Source: Mycogone perniciosa (taxonomy: Eukaryota > Ascomycota > Sordariomycetes > Hypocreales > Hypocreaceae). Taken from it: a DNA stretch of 64,000 nt. The position numbers and the translations under genes are program-made. Of the stretch, positions 23,526 through 35,955 are shown one piece after another (the first letter of the stretch is position 1; each line of letters begins with the position of its first letter). The notes beneath the pieces are model-generated. The model made no database searches, was not told the origin of the DNA, and worked only from the letters and a program-made list of their open reading frames with translations. The stretch is from positions 329,237-393,236 of the forward strand of contig JAOALB010000032.1 in NCBI GenBank assembly GCA_025331125.1, given 5' to 3'.

Positions 23526-25265
23526 CTCGGGCAGCTGTCGACAAACTCCCAAGTATTTTGCTCCAAGGCTCTTTCATGGGATCCCGAGCTTGTGCCTAGA
23601 TGTTTATTTTAGCATTGTTTTCTACTATTGTCCTGAGATAGTCAACTGAGGAGACTCGTCATTGGGTTATGCAACAACTCTCAGTCACCCACACAATACT
23701 TCTGGGGATCTTTCTGGGGGAATCGATGTGTGGGGGAGATAACATTGGTCTTTTGTGCATTGAGCAGCCGCTTGCTATTGAATTGCCTTTCTCTAGTGCA
23801 CGTTCATGATGGTGTGGTGTTGAGGAGGCTTCTTAGTATTGTTCGCTTAGTATTGTTCGACACCTCCTAGCTACGCTTAGATCAATGTTGGGTTCTAGCA
23901 CCGGCTGAACGATGATGGATCCATTCTTCTACCCCTTTGATAATGATACCACGAAACACGACTAGTGTTACTAGTACTACAATGCCATCGGAATTTCGTT
24001 TGCTAGCTTTCCTACGACCCACTAACTCCCGAAATTGAGAGTCAAGGCGGAGTCCTCGTGGTAACTATGCTTCGCATGATGCAAGGCTCTACCACAGCCG
24101 GATGTTCTTTGTTTCCATTGATATCCTTCTAACAATAGCAAGGTTTCACATGTAATTAGTTGATAGTGGCGTCTCGTAGCAGTCATGTGCAGTTAGACAG
24201 GATCAGCGGGGGGCATTCGACCTTCGGTCGTGCGCTTACTTGGTCTCTCCAAGCTTGTCAACTTGTTGTAACATCAACCTCCTGGTTAGCTTACATGTCG
24301 CATTGGTATCTAGGCTATATGAGGGCAACGTCATTTTAACAAAGGTGGGAAGACAGCATCTGGTTCATTGTTCCTTGTTATTGGTGATTGAGACGCATTT
24401 ATCACCTGGGCGGAAAACATGTGTTGCTCTCGGAACCTTTCTCTCTTGCTTTACCATGTTTTCTGATGTCTACTCGTATTCGATGCTTCGTTACTAGGCA
24501 GTTTGATCTCTATATTTGGAATTCATCGCTAACCAAGCGCCTCGTGTGGGACAAGAGTGCAAACCCTACAACAATACGGGGAAGCATTGCGCTTTTCGGA
24601 ATTCCATCTACCAGCCAGGTAAATAAGGCGGGCACGGATCGAAGATGCCTCTCTTGGGTGCACGATAAATGAGTCCATCAGGAATCATTGCCAGCTATGC
24701 CACACCTATAATAACTATAGTAGCGCCTCGTCTCGATACACATGGGATTTCATCTCTGCAGCGAAGTCTCATCATATTGTACAGGGTAAGAGTGTTGTAA
24801 GACAACATGCCATCTTTAAACGGTAGAACCAGGTAGACACCATAAGGTATCAGTATATATATCGTAGAATGTTGATAACATAGCGCATTATGATGGATTT
24901 TTACGACATTTAACTTGCCCTTTTACTAACGGAAGGGAATACTGTTGGCCTCCTCCTTACTAAGGTACCTCGGAATTATTGCGCTGTGGGTCCTTTTTGT
25001 GCTAATTCTCCGCCTGGTCAGGAAACGCAAACCTTCGCCACGCCAAAACGCAAAAACGAAAGCATCCATTGAATCGTGCATTACCCTGTCCGGGCTGACA
25101 GGCTGAGAGAACTAAGAAATCTGTTACTGTTATCACAGGCACGGCTGCTTTACTATAAAGAAAATCCACAATTGGCGCCAAGCCTAACGAAAGAGAAGAC
25201 GGCAGATTTGATACGAAAAACAAGCAAGTTACCCTCGACTCCGCAAGCCCGTCGACCGGCTCACA
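23526..25265. other. Intergenic, no gene seen
   Basis: 1.7 kb with only short frames of poor coding character. It should contain the upstream control region of the 43-aa gene and, at its right end, the promoter of the CCDC137-like gene. No repeat or RNA gene recognised. Confidence 0.5.
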
Positions 25266-26228
25266 ATGCCTCACAAACATAAGCGCAAGAGGGCCAATGA
25301 TGACACAGAGTATGTATATACGTGTGCTTCATCTGGACTCTGTACCAATGCTTACACACTTCACAGGTTTGATCTGCCACCAACCGAAACAGCACGCCCG
25401 CTACCCGTAGGGACAACGAAGCAACACGGTGCAATTCCGGGGTCGCAGTCAACAAAACAACGACGCAAAGGGTCTGCAAAGAACGATGATGCACCTCGGG
25501 CTTTCAAGCGACTCATGGCTGCCGCTCAGGGGAAGAAGTTCAAGTCGGGTCTTGACGATGGAACTAGGAACAGAGTCGCGAAGGGTGAGCCTACCACAGA
25601 GACTCTGCGCATCCGTCCCGGAGAAGATCTCAGGTCCTTTGCCTCGCGCGTAGACGCTGCTCTACCTGTCTCAGGGCTCGCGAAGAAGATGGCAGTGACA
25701 AAAGATGGTAAGGATATACTGGGATTGAAGGTGCATCGCACACGCAAAGAGCGCAAAATGCACAAGCTTTACGATCAATGGCGGGCGGAGGAACGCAAGA
25801 TTCAAGAGAAGAAGGAGGAAGAGCTGGAATTGGTTGCTGAACGAGACCTGGAGAATGATGCCGCTGGTATCCTTTCTTCCTCGGCTTTCGCCGACGAAAA
25901 TGTCGATCAGGCATCTGGAAGAAGGAAAAGAAACAAGTCGCGCCGAGGAAATACTAGTGTTGACGAAGATCCTTGGCTTGAGTTGAAGCGACGAAGGACC
26001 GAAGCCAAGGTTGGTCTTCACGACGTGGCTCTTGCCCCACCGGAGCTTCACAAGAAGACAACCAAACTACTCAAAGTGAGAGGTGCAGCTGTTGATGTCG
26101 ATAACGTTCCTAGATCGGCGGGCAGTTTGCGTCGCCGCGAGGAGTTGCAGGTGACCAGAAATGATGTGCTGGAAGCATATAGGAAGATACGGGAACACGA
26201 GCAATCTAAACTAGATTCGCAGAGGTAA
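25266..26228 (+). CDS. CCDC137-like basic nuclear protein
   Basis: Exons 25266-25309 and 25367-26228 (intron 57 nt) give 301 aa. The intron is a multiple of three and free of stops, so the unspliced frame would add 19 residues; splicing gives DDTEFDLPPTETARPLPVG, which fits fungal homologs. The protein is Lys/Arg-rich, starts MPHKHKRKR and carries the conserved block LRIRPGEDLRSFASRVDAAL, then LGLKVHRTRKERKMHKLYD and a Glu/Lys coiled-coil (RKIQEKKEEELELVAERD). The C-terminus repeats PELHKKTTKLLKVRGAAV and SAGSLRRREELQ. The RxGE...F..RV signature resembles animal CCDC137, a nucleolar/chromosome-periphery protein; the fungal role is not established. Confidence 0.82.
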   Translation: MPHKHKRKRANDDTEYVYTCASSGLCTNAYTLHRFDLPPTETARPLPVGTTKQHGAIPGSQSTKQRRKGSAKNDDAPRAFKRLMAAAQGKKFKSGLDDGTRNRVAKGEPTTETLRIRPGEDLRSFASRVDAALPVSGLAKKMAVTKDGKDILGLKVHRTRKERKMHKLYDQWRAEERKIQEKKEEELELVAERDLENDAAGILSSSAFADENVDQASGRRKRNKSRRGNTSVDEDPWLELKRRRTEAKVGLHDVALAPPELHKKTTKLLKVRGAAVDVDNVPRSAGSLRRREELQVTRNDVLEAYRKIREHEQSKLDSQR

Positions 26229-26538
26229 ATAGAAATCGACTGGTGGATGAATTACTAGTCAATTACTAGTAGTAATACGAACATAATACCTACCGACCTA
26301 TCTTGAGATACCCCATCAACCCATGATTCCTGTATACGGAAAGTCTGTCAATGATTATGTCAGCAGAGTTAGTGCCTTACCTAATCAGATCGTGAAATAG
26401 CTGAAAAACTCGATTTTAGTCGCCTTCATGTGCCGTTGGTCGCCAGTTCAATCCGCCCGCATGAAGAATCCATTTATCCAGTTTCTCAATTTTTAGTCCC
26501 CGATCTACCATGAAAGGATTGGCTCACAGGTTATCACC
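26229..26538. promoter_or_regulatory. Promoter gap before the TFIIIC gene
   Basis: 310 bp between two same-strand genes; no other gene. Holds the 3' end of the CCDC137-like gene and the TFIIIC promoter; ACTAGTAATTACTAGT-like symmetry near 26256-26275. Confidence 0.5.
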
Positions 26539-29500
26539 ATGCCGTGGGAGCTCGAAGGGTTAATTGCGCGCTTATTAATATTCATCTCATGCGCTGGTGA
26601 GCAGGGTGAGTTATGCGTTGGTCATGAGTCCTGTCCCTTCCAGCAGCTTATGAACTGCAAAAAAACGCCTGCAACTATAAGCATTTGCGATTTCAAACTC
26701 ATTGGGCAAAGCATACTAATCATGTGTTCTTAGGGTGTTCCGTAATAGAGCTTGTCGATGTAGTGAAGTCCACGTCGTGCTCACCTGAAGGAGTTGCTGC
26801 TCACCAGCCTGGATGGATCGCGCTGCCTCGAGACTCCAGGACAGTCTTGACAAATCGAGCTGTCGCCTCCATATGGAGGTGGCTAGTCGAAAGGAATGAT
26901 ATATCTGTCGGCCATGACAGAAAATACAACCACCTGACATTGGATGAGGTACTGGCTCTATTAGGAATCAGCCTTGATGCTCAAAATGAGCTCACGCCAC
27001 CAACCCCGAGTCATGATTCTACCAGAGTCGGAGATGTCAGAATCTATGCCTCAGAAGAGACCATGTGGGAAGCCATCACTGGCCATGCTGTTGACTATAA
27101 ACGCGTACCTCGTTCCGAATGGCTTCTCCTTCTGGGTATCGCCTCTACAACAGCGCAAGGGATCTTACAAGGGGACCTCGGCCGTTTGGTTGACCAAGAT
27201 AAGCGATCTGTACCGAAACGGACAGACGCACTCGTTAAGAAAGGATACATAACCAAACGAACCACCCTAGTCCGGGGAACCAAGACTAGCAAGATGTGGC
27301 TCAAGCCATTTGCACCCCAATTACCTAGGGATGGTAGCGCAACAACAGAGCCAGAGGCCGAGATGAACCTATCACATCAGGTCCTAGCTATCAACCTTGA
27401 TCCCGTCCCATGGCATACTAGGTGGACTGGTGAGTCTGTGGACTATACTGCCTTAGCGACAACGATCATGGCCACTTGCAAAGAATGGGGAGTTATGCGC
27501 ATGCAAGACCTCAAAGCGAAATTAGGCGTCCTCGGCATGCGCTGGCAAATGAAGGTGGTATCGAAAGTCTGCAGGTTCCTTAACGCACGAGATGCTATTC
27601 GATACGTTGCGGCAAAGCTTGATAACAAAGTGTTCAAGGACTGCATCCGATTTAACCGAGACCTCACCACCAAGGATTGGTCCATCTTCTTAGCAACAGG
27701 AAAGCGTGCCGGCAAGCCAGTTAGGACTGCAGAAATACACAACTACGATGGAAATGACAGAGCGGATCAGTTTTTCGGCCACCATGCCAGCACATTACGT
27801 CTAAGCGTTGCGCCACCATGGTCGGTGGACCAGCCGCTTCCTGTTACAATCGCAAAGGCCATCATTGCCTTCGGTGAGAGTGGGCTGACCAACCCAGATG
27901 TGTACGGGCTTACTCTTGGTGCATCTTTCACCCGTTTCCTTTCATCAATGACTACATCTATGTCGAATGCAAATATCCAGCCTTTCCATCTAAAGCACTT
28001 GCAAGTCAAGAGCGAGCATTCCCGAGTTGGGAAAGTTGCATCGTATAGATACTCTATCCCACAGGAAGCGCCCTGGATGGATCGCTCGCATGGTGTTCCC
28101 GGAGAACAAGATGTTGAAACTTCTAGAGGCCAGGCTCTTTCGTTTTCGTATGGTTTTCCGCCAACCGTACATGTCCTACAGACTGCCACGATTGCCGACC
28201 TGTGTAGTGCTGGACTGTCTCAACGCAAACAAAGAGGACGGCCCAGGAAAATTAGGTCTGATCCCCCAAATGACTCAAAGAAAGAGAGTACTAGAGAGGT
28301 TCCTCGAGAAGTACCAAAACCTGCTGCCACCCTGATCGAAGAACAGCCACGGGTTATAACAACCTTGATTGTCAATTTAAAGGTACAAAAAGACGACTTG
28401 CGGTCGTTACTCGATGAAACTCAGCCATTACGTGCATCTTCGGAAGACGGTTCAAATCAAAGGGAGAAAACGACATTAATAACCCAGCCAGCATCGAATA
28501 ACGCCATGGACGACGAAGATAAACTGCTCGATGGCGCTGAGCAAGGATTGGAGATAAACGATGCTGCGCCACCAAGTCGAGGTCGAGGTCGGGGACGTGG
28601 TCGTGGTAGACGACAGGGTGCAGCACTCGGTGATGAAACATCACATTCGAAGCCATGGAGGTGCGATAAGTGTGGCGGGACTTGGAAGAATGACATCGGT
28701 CTCAAGTACCATCTCGAAAAGTCGCAGACTTCCTGCAATCCATCCTACAGTCCTTCGATCATAGAGGCGTCTCGTCGAAGTCGGAAATCCACTGCCCCCC
28801 CACACAACGACTGCGTTTCCCCGGGAAGAGCTCCCAGTGCATCTACTCAGGACCCCGGATCGCCGAATCTGTCACAATGGACTAGCGGGGCTGGCGAGAA
28901 CGCGTTGTCTTTACAGAACGACCTCAATCCAGTGAATAAGATCCTCGATAAAAGAGTGACTCCCCAGCATGTAGCATCAAAGCCCACTGCTGGTCTTTTG
29001 GAAGGCCCCTTGTTGCTAGAAAGAGGCCCTGGAAGGCTTCTGGGACAGCCCACTTCAAAGCTCAATAAGCCGATGAAGCTCTCATCTTCAAGCTGTGGAC
29101 AAGTGACACTCATCCATACCGGTAACAGTTCGTCACGGCAGATACCTTCTTTGGGCAATCGTCTTCATGGTGTGAATGGGTTGGACAAATTCCGCGGTAC
29201 CCAGATCGACTCCGTTCAGGTTCTATCACCAACTGAAGTCAGCATAGAGACTGTCATCACAAAAACATGTACCAAACCAAGACCTGGCCAGCATCTTCTA
29301 CCCGCCCAAGGTGTTTCCAAACAACAACAACAAGATGGCTCAATTGCAAAGCCTGGTGCAGGGGATGCTACCTATGACTCACCGAAACGCGAAGATGGCG
29401 GTACACAAAGCAAGAACGGACCGAAAAAAAAAGGAACGAGAAATGAAGCTGCTGACCGCATCTCGAATGTGATACTAGATATGCTTGCAGAGCAACACGG

Positions 29501-32321
29501 TGTCATGCCTGGAGGCGAATCCTTATGGCGTGCACTGACGACTGTTTGGGGGGTTCGATTTCCCAATGAGCCAACCCCAAAGGCGAAAGATTGCCAATGG
29601 GCCCTAAGCCGCATGCTAAAGACCAAATCTGCTTTGGAGCACTGGCATGGATTTCAGGGCCAAACTGGTCTATTCTCCAAGTGCCAAATCATAACTTTAC
29701 CACACCTTAACGCATTCTCGGCTGAGTCTCTAGTTGTTGTTGACAAGATCAAACAATTTCATCCACAACTATATGTGCCCGCATCGTTTTTGTCACCCGA
29801 TTGCGACACCCAACCACAAGCACAGGAGAAGAAAGACATCCGTCGAGGTCGCCGGATTCTTGCCGGAGAGGTTGCAGTCCTAGATGCTCCTGTCTATGTC
29901 GCACAAGTGGCTGCTAAAAGGGGACCGGAAACCCCAGGCGATTCTACCACTTCATTCAAACGTCGAAGATTTGCACAGCACGCAAGAGACAACCCCAGCT
30001 TTGCTTCGTTTTCTCAGTCAATTCGGGATGAATATCAAATCAGATGGGCCACCGAAACATGGCCATCTGGTAAACATGAGATGGCCCCTGCTTATGAGAA
30101 TCAATCTGCGGTGCACATGGGAACCAATATAGAAATACAGTTCCTGGCCCCGAATACATATCTGGAAGATGATCCGCCAAGCTACGAAGGCATAGAACAT
30201 CATCCTGCAACAGAAGACGAGTCCGAAGCAATAAATACAGGAGACTCCGTACAACATGGTTTGCCTTTGGAGGAGACTTCTTGTAATGCTGTGGTAGTTG
30301 CGCCAGCATTGTCGATCCAGGGCTGTGACGGGTTTTGGCCTTATCTCGATTCCCATTTCTTTGAGGATGTCAGCGATGCAAGTTTTACGATGCATGGGTG
30401 GATGCCAGATACAAACTGGTTCACTTGGGAGATCATGGCTCAGAATGTCGAGAAGTGGCCTTCAGCAAATGGGACAAGAAGGCGATCTACCGTTGATGCA
30501 AACACTCTACACCATAGGTTCACAGAAAGGTTGATGGCTTGCCTGGAGTTAGAGATGATTCACGCGAAATCCTTCATCTACGGGCCGCCTCAGACCGCTG
30601 GTCCTCACAACATCCTTATCAGATTCTCATCAGAATTGGATAATGTCACAAATCCATTGGATCTAGTGTGGTTGCCACAAGAACAGTTGACTTTGGAGTC
30701 GGTTAGCACCGTCACACAGGAGCTGGAGGCCTCATCACCATCGAGTGATGATGAATACCCTCGAATAGACTTAACGCTGGCGCATCCGAAAAGACTCAAA
30801 AGTTCTTTGGAGATACCCGAACCGACTCAGCCACAGAGGATCAAGCGCGTGGCTCTTGTGACCCGTGCTCTAACTGCTATTCCCACACGAGCTTCACACA
30901 AGAATGAAAGACTGGGTGACTCTACCGCGGGAGAAGAGCAGATTGGAAACCGAGCAGAAATCATGGCCGCTTTCATTGCAGTTCGCGTCTTGCTTGGTGG
31001 TGCGGACAAAGCAGTTGATTGGGGACTGCTAGTAAAGATCTTTCCGAGGACGGAGCTAGCAAGCCTACGCAGGTTCTGGACGACTGCATGCAAAGAACAA
31101 GGTCCATATATCAAAAAGTTCACTCGAGATTTCCAGATCAGGCTCATTGAAGCGTATGAAAAGGATGAGCTCCCTATCATAGACTTTGAAGATCCTCTAA
31201 ACTATGATTGGCGGGGCCTTATCAGGTGGACGATGCAGATACCTTGCCAGGAAGGCTTTCAGATTCCACAAACGAGAGATCATCTGGACAGCCGATTCGC
31301 ACTTGAAAACACAAAACAAATGGAAGAGGATTGGCGCGAGAAGTTCTTCCACGTCCAATCCTCTATTTTTTCTCGATTCGAGTCAGTCACATCTCAACCT
31401 GGTGCTGTTGTCATCGACGACCATTCGAACGAAAGCAACTATGTCAGTATGACTGACATATCTATTGCGAAGTCATGGGTCAAATCCCTCTGCTGCACGA
31501 GAGAAACCAAGTATTCGGTGCGGCAGATTAGGGACAAGTTTCTGGTGCTATCAAAAGACAACCAAGAAGGAAGTGCGACTTTACTCAAGACAGCTGTTGA
31601 TCAACTAACGAAGCAGCGGGTTATTTGTAGGAGCAAAAAACCTCCCCTTGGGGGGCGACCATACAGACTAAGCGAATGGTATGTGTCGACGCTCGCCAAG
31701 ATAGCTCAGCAATCCAAGTATGAGGAAGCAGCAGCCTTCAAAAAGAGGATGGATGACGCCTTTCGACGCCAGGAAGTTCTGGAGGTTCCATATACGCTAA
31801 ATGATGGATCTATGATGGCATTGACCAATCTGAACGCCGCTGGAAGGATAACGCTTGTCCCCATGGGAGTACCCAACATTCCTTTCGGCTTCGAGCCTGG
31901 AAACTACGAAAGTAGAAAATATCCCAAATCTTACTACCATTTCAAGCTCCAGGCAATGCCAACCGATAAGTATCAATACAACGAGGACATTGACGTGTTG
32001 AGGGCTGTTATGCGAGAGGATTTACCATGGGGAGGGTTAAAGGGAGAAATACCCCAGTGGGTTGACTTTTTTGGAAACAGTGACAGACAGAGGTGGTCAG
32101 AGATCCTCGGAGCATTCTGTTTTACTTTTGCCACACGGGGTTCTATGACTTTGCAAGGTGTCTGTAGCGCCCTCGGGCCTATACTGGAAGAATTCGAAGC
32201 TCGGCTCATTGTGGAGTGGGGTAAGCAAACAGGCATCCTCGAAGGGGTGATGGGAGAGGTGGGCATTACTGTGGGAGAGTGGTGGTGGCTGGCAGTACCT
32301 TGGCAATACAGGAGCCTATGA
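26539..32321 (+). CDS. TFC3: TFIIIC B-block-binding subunit (tau138/Tfc3)
   Basis: Exons 26539-26605 and 26734-32321 (intron 128 nt with TACTAAT branch site) give 1,884 aa. Exon 1 supplies the N-terminal helix (LEGLIARLLIFISCAGEQG) and the splice continues GCSVIELVDVV. The N-terminal third carries the winged-helix B-block domain (SEWLLLLGIASTTAQGILQ, then LVKKGYITKRTTLV). Near residues 634-650 an Arg-Gly tract SRGRGRGRGRGRR resembles an AT-hook/RGG patch and is followed by a C2H2-like finger (WRCDKCGGTWKNDIGLKYHL, about 664-685). The C-terminal part has conserved blocks LNYDWRGLIRWTMQIP and LPWGGLKGEIPQWVDFFG. In yeast this subunit binds the internal B box of tRNA genes and recruits TFIIIB. 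Length is usual for the filamentous-fungal family. Confidence 0.92.
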
Positions 32322-32682
32322 GCGATATGAGGTCGAGAATGCTCTTGGTAGTGTGCTTTATACTGGGGATTCGACTAGAATGCCTGGTTGGACGTATCAA
32401 TGTCTTGAAAGGACTCGAATGCTAGGGTATTGATGAGGCCACACGGCTTTGCGGTGTTTGATGTTAAGAGCCCATACCTGACCCATGTGAAGCGCATATT
32501 AACATGTCCAGAGCTACTACAGTAGTCTGCAACCTTTCCCTCCCCCCTTTGGCTCCCTTTGCGCAGCCTTATACAATTCCATATGAAGCTATGCCATGCC
32601 CACCTATGCAAAACTTGCCACTGAAGTTTACCCAGTCCAACCAAACAACGCCAGTTCGCCGAAACCGAAATCCCTGATGATC
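32322..32682. other. Intergenic between convergent genes
   Basis: 3' flanks of TFC3 and the E2 gene; no gene or repeat recognised. Confidence 0.6.
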
Positions 32683-33891
32683 TTATATGCCAAACAATAC
32701 CTTCAAAAGCAGTGCAATAAGTAGGACAACCAAGGCAACTATGGCCCTGTCAATCCAGAGGGGGACGCTGTCGTCGGCATCTCGTCGTGTTAGTCGAATA
32801 GCCTCCGTTGATGCATGGAGTGGCTGGTGGGCAGAATTCTGGACAGCACGACTTGACGTTGGTGTTTGGTGGTAGGTTGAATGACCAGGGTTGACGGGTC
32901 GGGGCGATGATGAGAATGTCTGGGATGTCGGCGCCTCTCCTTCCAGGCCCGGTACAGTTTGGACGAAGCCCTCTGCAAGCTCGGCATCCGATGAGTCGTT
33001 CTCTCTCGTTGTCATTGTAGGTTTCGTTGGCGTATGGCTGAGTGGGTCATTTGGTTTTTTTGATGCTTCCATCTCATCTTTCCAGCCCATGCTCAGTTCC
33101 TTGGGTACTTGAACATCTTGTTCTGGAGATGAATGCTGCCTGCAACGGCCCTCGCATTCAGTAATGATGTTTATATTAGGCTTGGCACAGGTGGAGCATC
33201 TGAAAGAAGCCGACTCCTTAGCCAGACGACGGCGAACTGCTTCTGTGGTCTCTAGTCCGCCAAGCTGACCTCGAGCATCTGTCTCCATAAAGCTGCGGAG
33301 TCTGTATATGTGTTCCAATGTAAGTTAGTTGCCAGTGTATGCACCGGAGGAGGGTAGGTGCACGAAATGCGTGGGATGCTTACGCGACGAGAGCTGTGCG
33401 AATCCCCCAAGCAGGCTGCCATGTCTCCTCATGGTGACCGCTAATGCTGAGACATATCTCACGGTTGGCCTCGAACCGGCCATTTGGGGTGGTGAAGCGG
33501 AAGCTGGGTGGCCGGAGAGGATATGCCGGGGGCAAGACAATACGGCCGTGGTAGATGCCCTCGCTGTACACGGAATTCGGAGGACCTCGCAGGGTGAAGT
33601 GCCACTCGAAGAGGTCTGATTCGAGTGGCTCAGCCGTGTAATCGGGAGATGGTGAGTTGGAAAGCTCGGCGGCCTCACGGACTGTCGAGTCCACGAATCA
33701 GCACATGAACGAAGGGTGCAAGCATACCACGAAGACAAGGAGGAGGCGAGATATGGGCTGGCTGTTGTCCATGCCCTTCATCTCGTCTCCGCCAAGAGAT
33801 GGTACATAGCGGGGGGACTGATTGACTAACGTATGCGCCGAATAGTGGGAGACTTGGTGCTGATCTGAGGTGTCGTCGACGCCGCTGCCAT
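32683..33891 (-). CDS. Membrane-anchored ubiquitin-conjugating enzyme, UBC6/UBE2J type
   Basis: Exons 33891-33831, 33681-33384 and 33301-32683 (introns 149 and 82 nt) give 325 aa. The N-terminus STKSPTIRRILREAAELS is that of UBE2J1-type E2s. The UBC fold follows (DLFEWHFTLRGPPNSVYSEG, then LPPAYPLRPPSFRFTTPNGR), and the active Cys lies in NREICLSISGHHEETW; the HPN motif of ordinary E2s is absent, as is normal for this class. A Ser/Pro-rich linker leads to a C-terminal anchor at about 300-322 (AIVALVVLLIALLLKVLFG). The tail-anchored layout places it on the ER membrane, where Ubc6-type enzymes serve ER-associated degradation. It could be named UBC6 or UBE2J1; the long linker favours the J1 type. 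Confidence 0.93.
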
Positions 33892-34499
33892 AGCTGACTC
33901 GGAGATGGCGTAATTGCGTCACAGCTTTGAGGGAGATGAGGGTTGCCTAGCAAAACACATGCAACAAACTCTTACGATGTCATACAATAGGATGGTTAAG
34001 GGAAATGAAAAGTCTGGAAAGTGAGTTGACGCGAGATCTTAATGTTGAGAAGGCTAACCACAGCTTGATAAGTCAGAAGAGAGACAGCGGACGAATACAG
34101 AGTACCGCGATGACTACTCGTAGATACTGCATAGAGTACTAGGTAGTACTTCATTGAGAACATGATTGCAATGGGAAAACTGGACCAATAGTAGCGCTGG
34201 TAATATCCTTACTAAGCTACGGACTACTTCGCACCGGCCTCTCTTAATCAGCAAATGGGAACTTCGTGCACTGCAGGTCGTAACATCATCACTGATTAAC
34301 TCTACGGTCCTTCCACCTCATCTCGTCCATTGAATCGCCTGGATTCGGTAAGCCAAACCCCCAATCCGCAAGATCTATTAAATGCTTTTACCCAGAGGAC
34401 AATGAGTATTAAGACGCTTTGTACCTTTGACATAGCTAGCGGATTCATTCTCTACCAGGAACAGACAAATACGATCGCAACGACGAAGACATAACCGCC
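33892..34499. promoter_or_regulatory. Divergent promoter region E2/NDUFB2
   Basis: 608 bp between opposed starts; no gene seen. A GTACTAGGTAGTACTT-type symmetry lies near 34136-34152. Confidence 0.55.
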
Positions 34500-34786
34500 A
34501 TGGGCCCTCCTAAACCACCCGTTCCCCATGTCGCGCCTATCTATCGACTGACGGCGACGGCCCTGGGCGCTGGGATGTGGTTCTGGGTGAGTACAATCCC
34601 GCTACCGTGAGAGAAAAAGGCTTCTGGCTAACCGCGTTACCCACAGTTGATGTACAGAGCAAAGAAGGACGGTATGGCGATCTTCGACGCACACTCCACT
34701 CGGGTATCCCATCTACTCAACACTGCTAATACGGGAACTATACAGGTCCGGTATTGTTGGGATGGAAGCATCCGTGGGATCACTAG
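34500..34786 (+). CDS. NDUFB2: Complex I subunit NDUFB2-like (50 aa)
   Basis: Three exons, 34500-34586, 34647-34671 (only 25 nt) and 34746-34786, with introns of 60 and 74 nt, give 50 aa. The protein begins MGPPKPPVPHVAPIYRLTA, has one hydrophobic segment (TALGAGMWFWLMY) and ends GWKHPWDH, the conserved C-terminal signature of the fungal NADH:ubiquinone oxidoreductase B2 family. The Tyr-Arg-Ala-Lys-Lys-Asp-Gly stretch straddles the third exon junction. Such subunits are accessory membrane-arm proteins of mitochondrial complex I. The gene was found by piecing exons together, since no single frame exceeds 29 codons; all phases agree (0 and 1). Confidence 0.9.
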
Positions 34787-35955
34787 ACGATGGTTCTTCG
34801 CCAGCCCCAATATCCTTGAGCACAGGATCGAAATCTCGTTGTATCTATTAAGACATGAAATACGAATACAATGGGGTCACCCATTAACCGACCAACAGAC
34901 AGATAGTGCACCACTTCCCCGCGTCACTGCCTATTATTAACGCTGGCAGTAATTGGTATCACGGCAATGACTGTTTCCTGGCCGAATTGCGTCCTTGGGT
35001 AAGGCGCTCGACGCCTTATGTGTGGGAACAATCTTTTTACAAATTCCTCACAAATTGGTGTATCGTGTATCCATTGATCCAGAATTATCACTGGACTCCA
35101 AGGCGGCGCTGGGAGTATAGTAGGACGTCAATCACGATATAATGCCACCTATGAAATCTCCCTGTACCGATATGATATGATCTTGCGAGCGGACATAGCT
35201 TGCTTATTGGCTTTAGTGCCATCGATAACCCCAATGCGCGCTTACAGAGTACAGTTGATCAAAATACACCAGTTCTGGCTTTCACAGAAACACTCAATAT
35301 CGTGCTGCTACCAGTGGAAGTTGATGCTGATCCTAACTACGGCACATGTAAGTTATCTGTCGCCAAGAATTAGAGTATGTCACTAGTTGGGCTTCTGAGC
35401 AAAATATGGCCCTATTCCACAATGAAGCCATAATTCAGATTGGATAACGGCAATGTATATTTGGCATATATGATGTACATGTGTTCTTGGTTAGATATTG
35501 CACAAGGCGCAGGTAGTTATCTAATATCCTGCAGCACAAATGAGAAATTATTCATGGTGGCGGTGGTAGATAGGATAATCTGCATCGCCTCCGAGGGCAC
35601 TATTAACTCAAGCAAGGGGGTCATTCAATGCCACGAAGATGCGCTGTTGAAGCAGTATATTCTCTGCCTAGATCCTACGGGTAATTCCGCCCTGAATCCC
35701 ATATCTCATAAACGCCACCATTTGAACACTTTTAGTACTACTTGACTGACTCTTCCTTGGTAACAAAACAATTCAGACCCGTTAAGCCACTCTCCGGTTA
35801 CAACACTGCGCATCTGACAATGTGCATGAAAATCATTGGCATATGATTGCACCAATCCTAGCATGTCCCCCCTATCGTATTTCAAAACTCATGGGTACAC
35901 GCGTGGTTTACAAGTTGTGCTGGTCATACAACAGCCCAGAGATGAAATCAAGGGC
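34787..35955. other. Intergenic between convergent genes, no gene seen
   Basis: 1.2 kb. A frame of 101 codons at 35440-35745 (plus) has no recognisable family, no organised hydrophobicity and no splice context; I treat it as chance. Confidence 0.5.

Noticed and set aside
23336..23566. His/Asn/Thr-rich minus frame over the 43-aa gene
   Set aside because: It reads the CAA/CCA-rich leader of the small gene in other frames; low-complexity artefact.
35440..35745. 101-codon frame between NDUFB2 and SER3 as a gene
   Set aside because: No family resemblance, no organised domain or membrane pattern, and poor start context.
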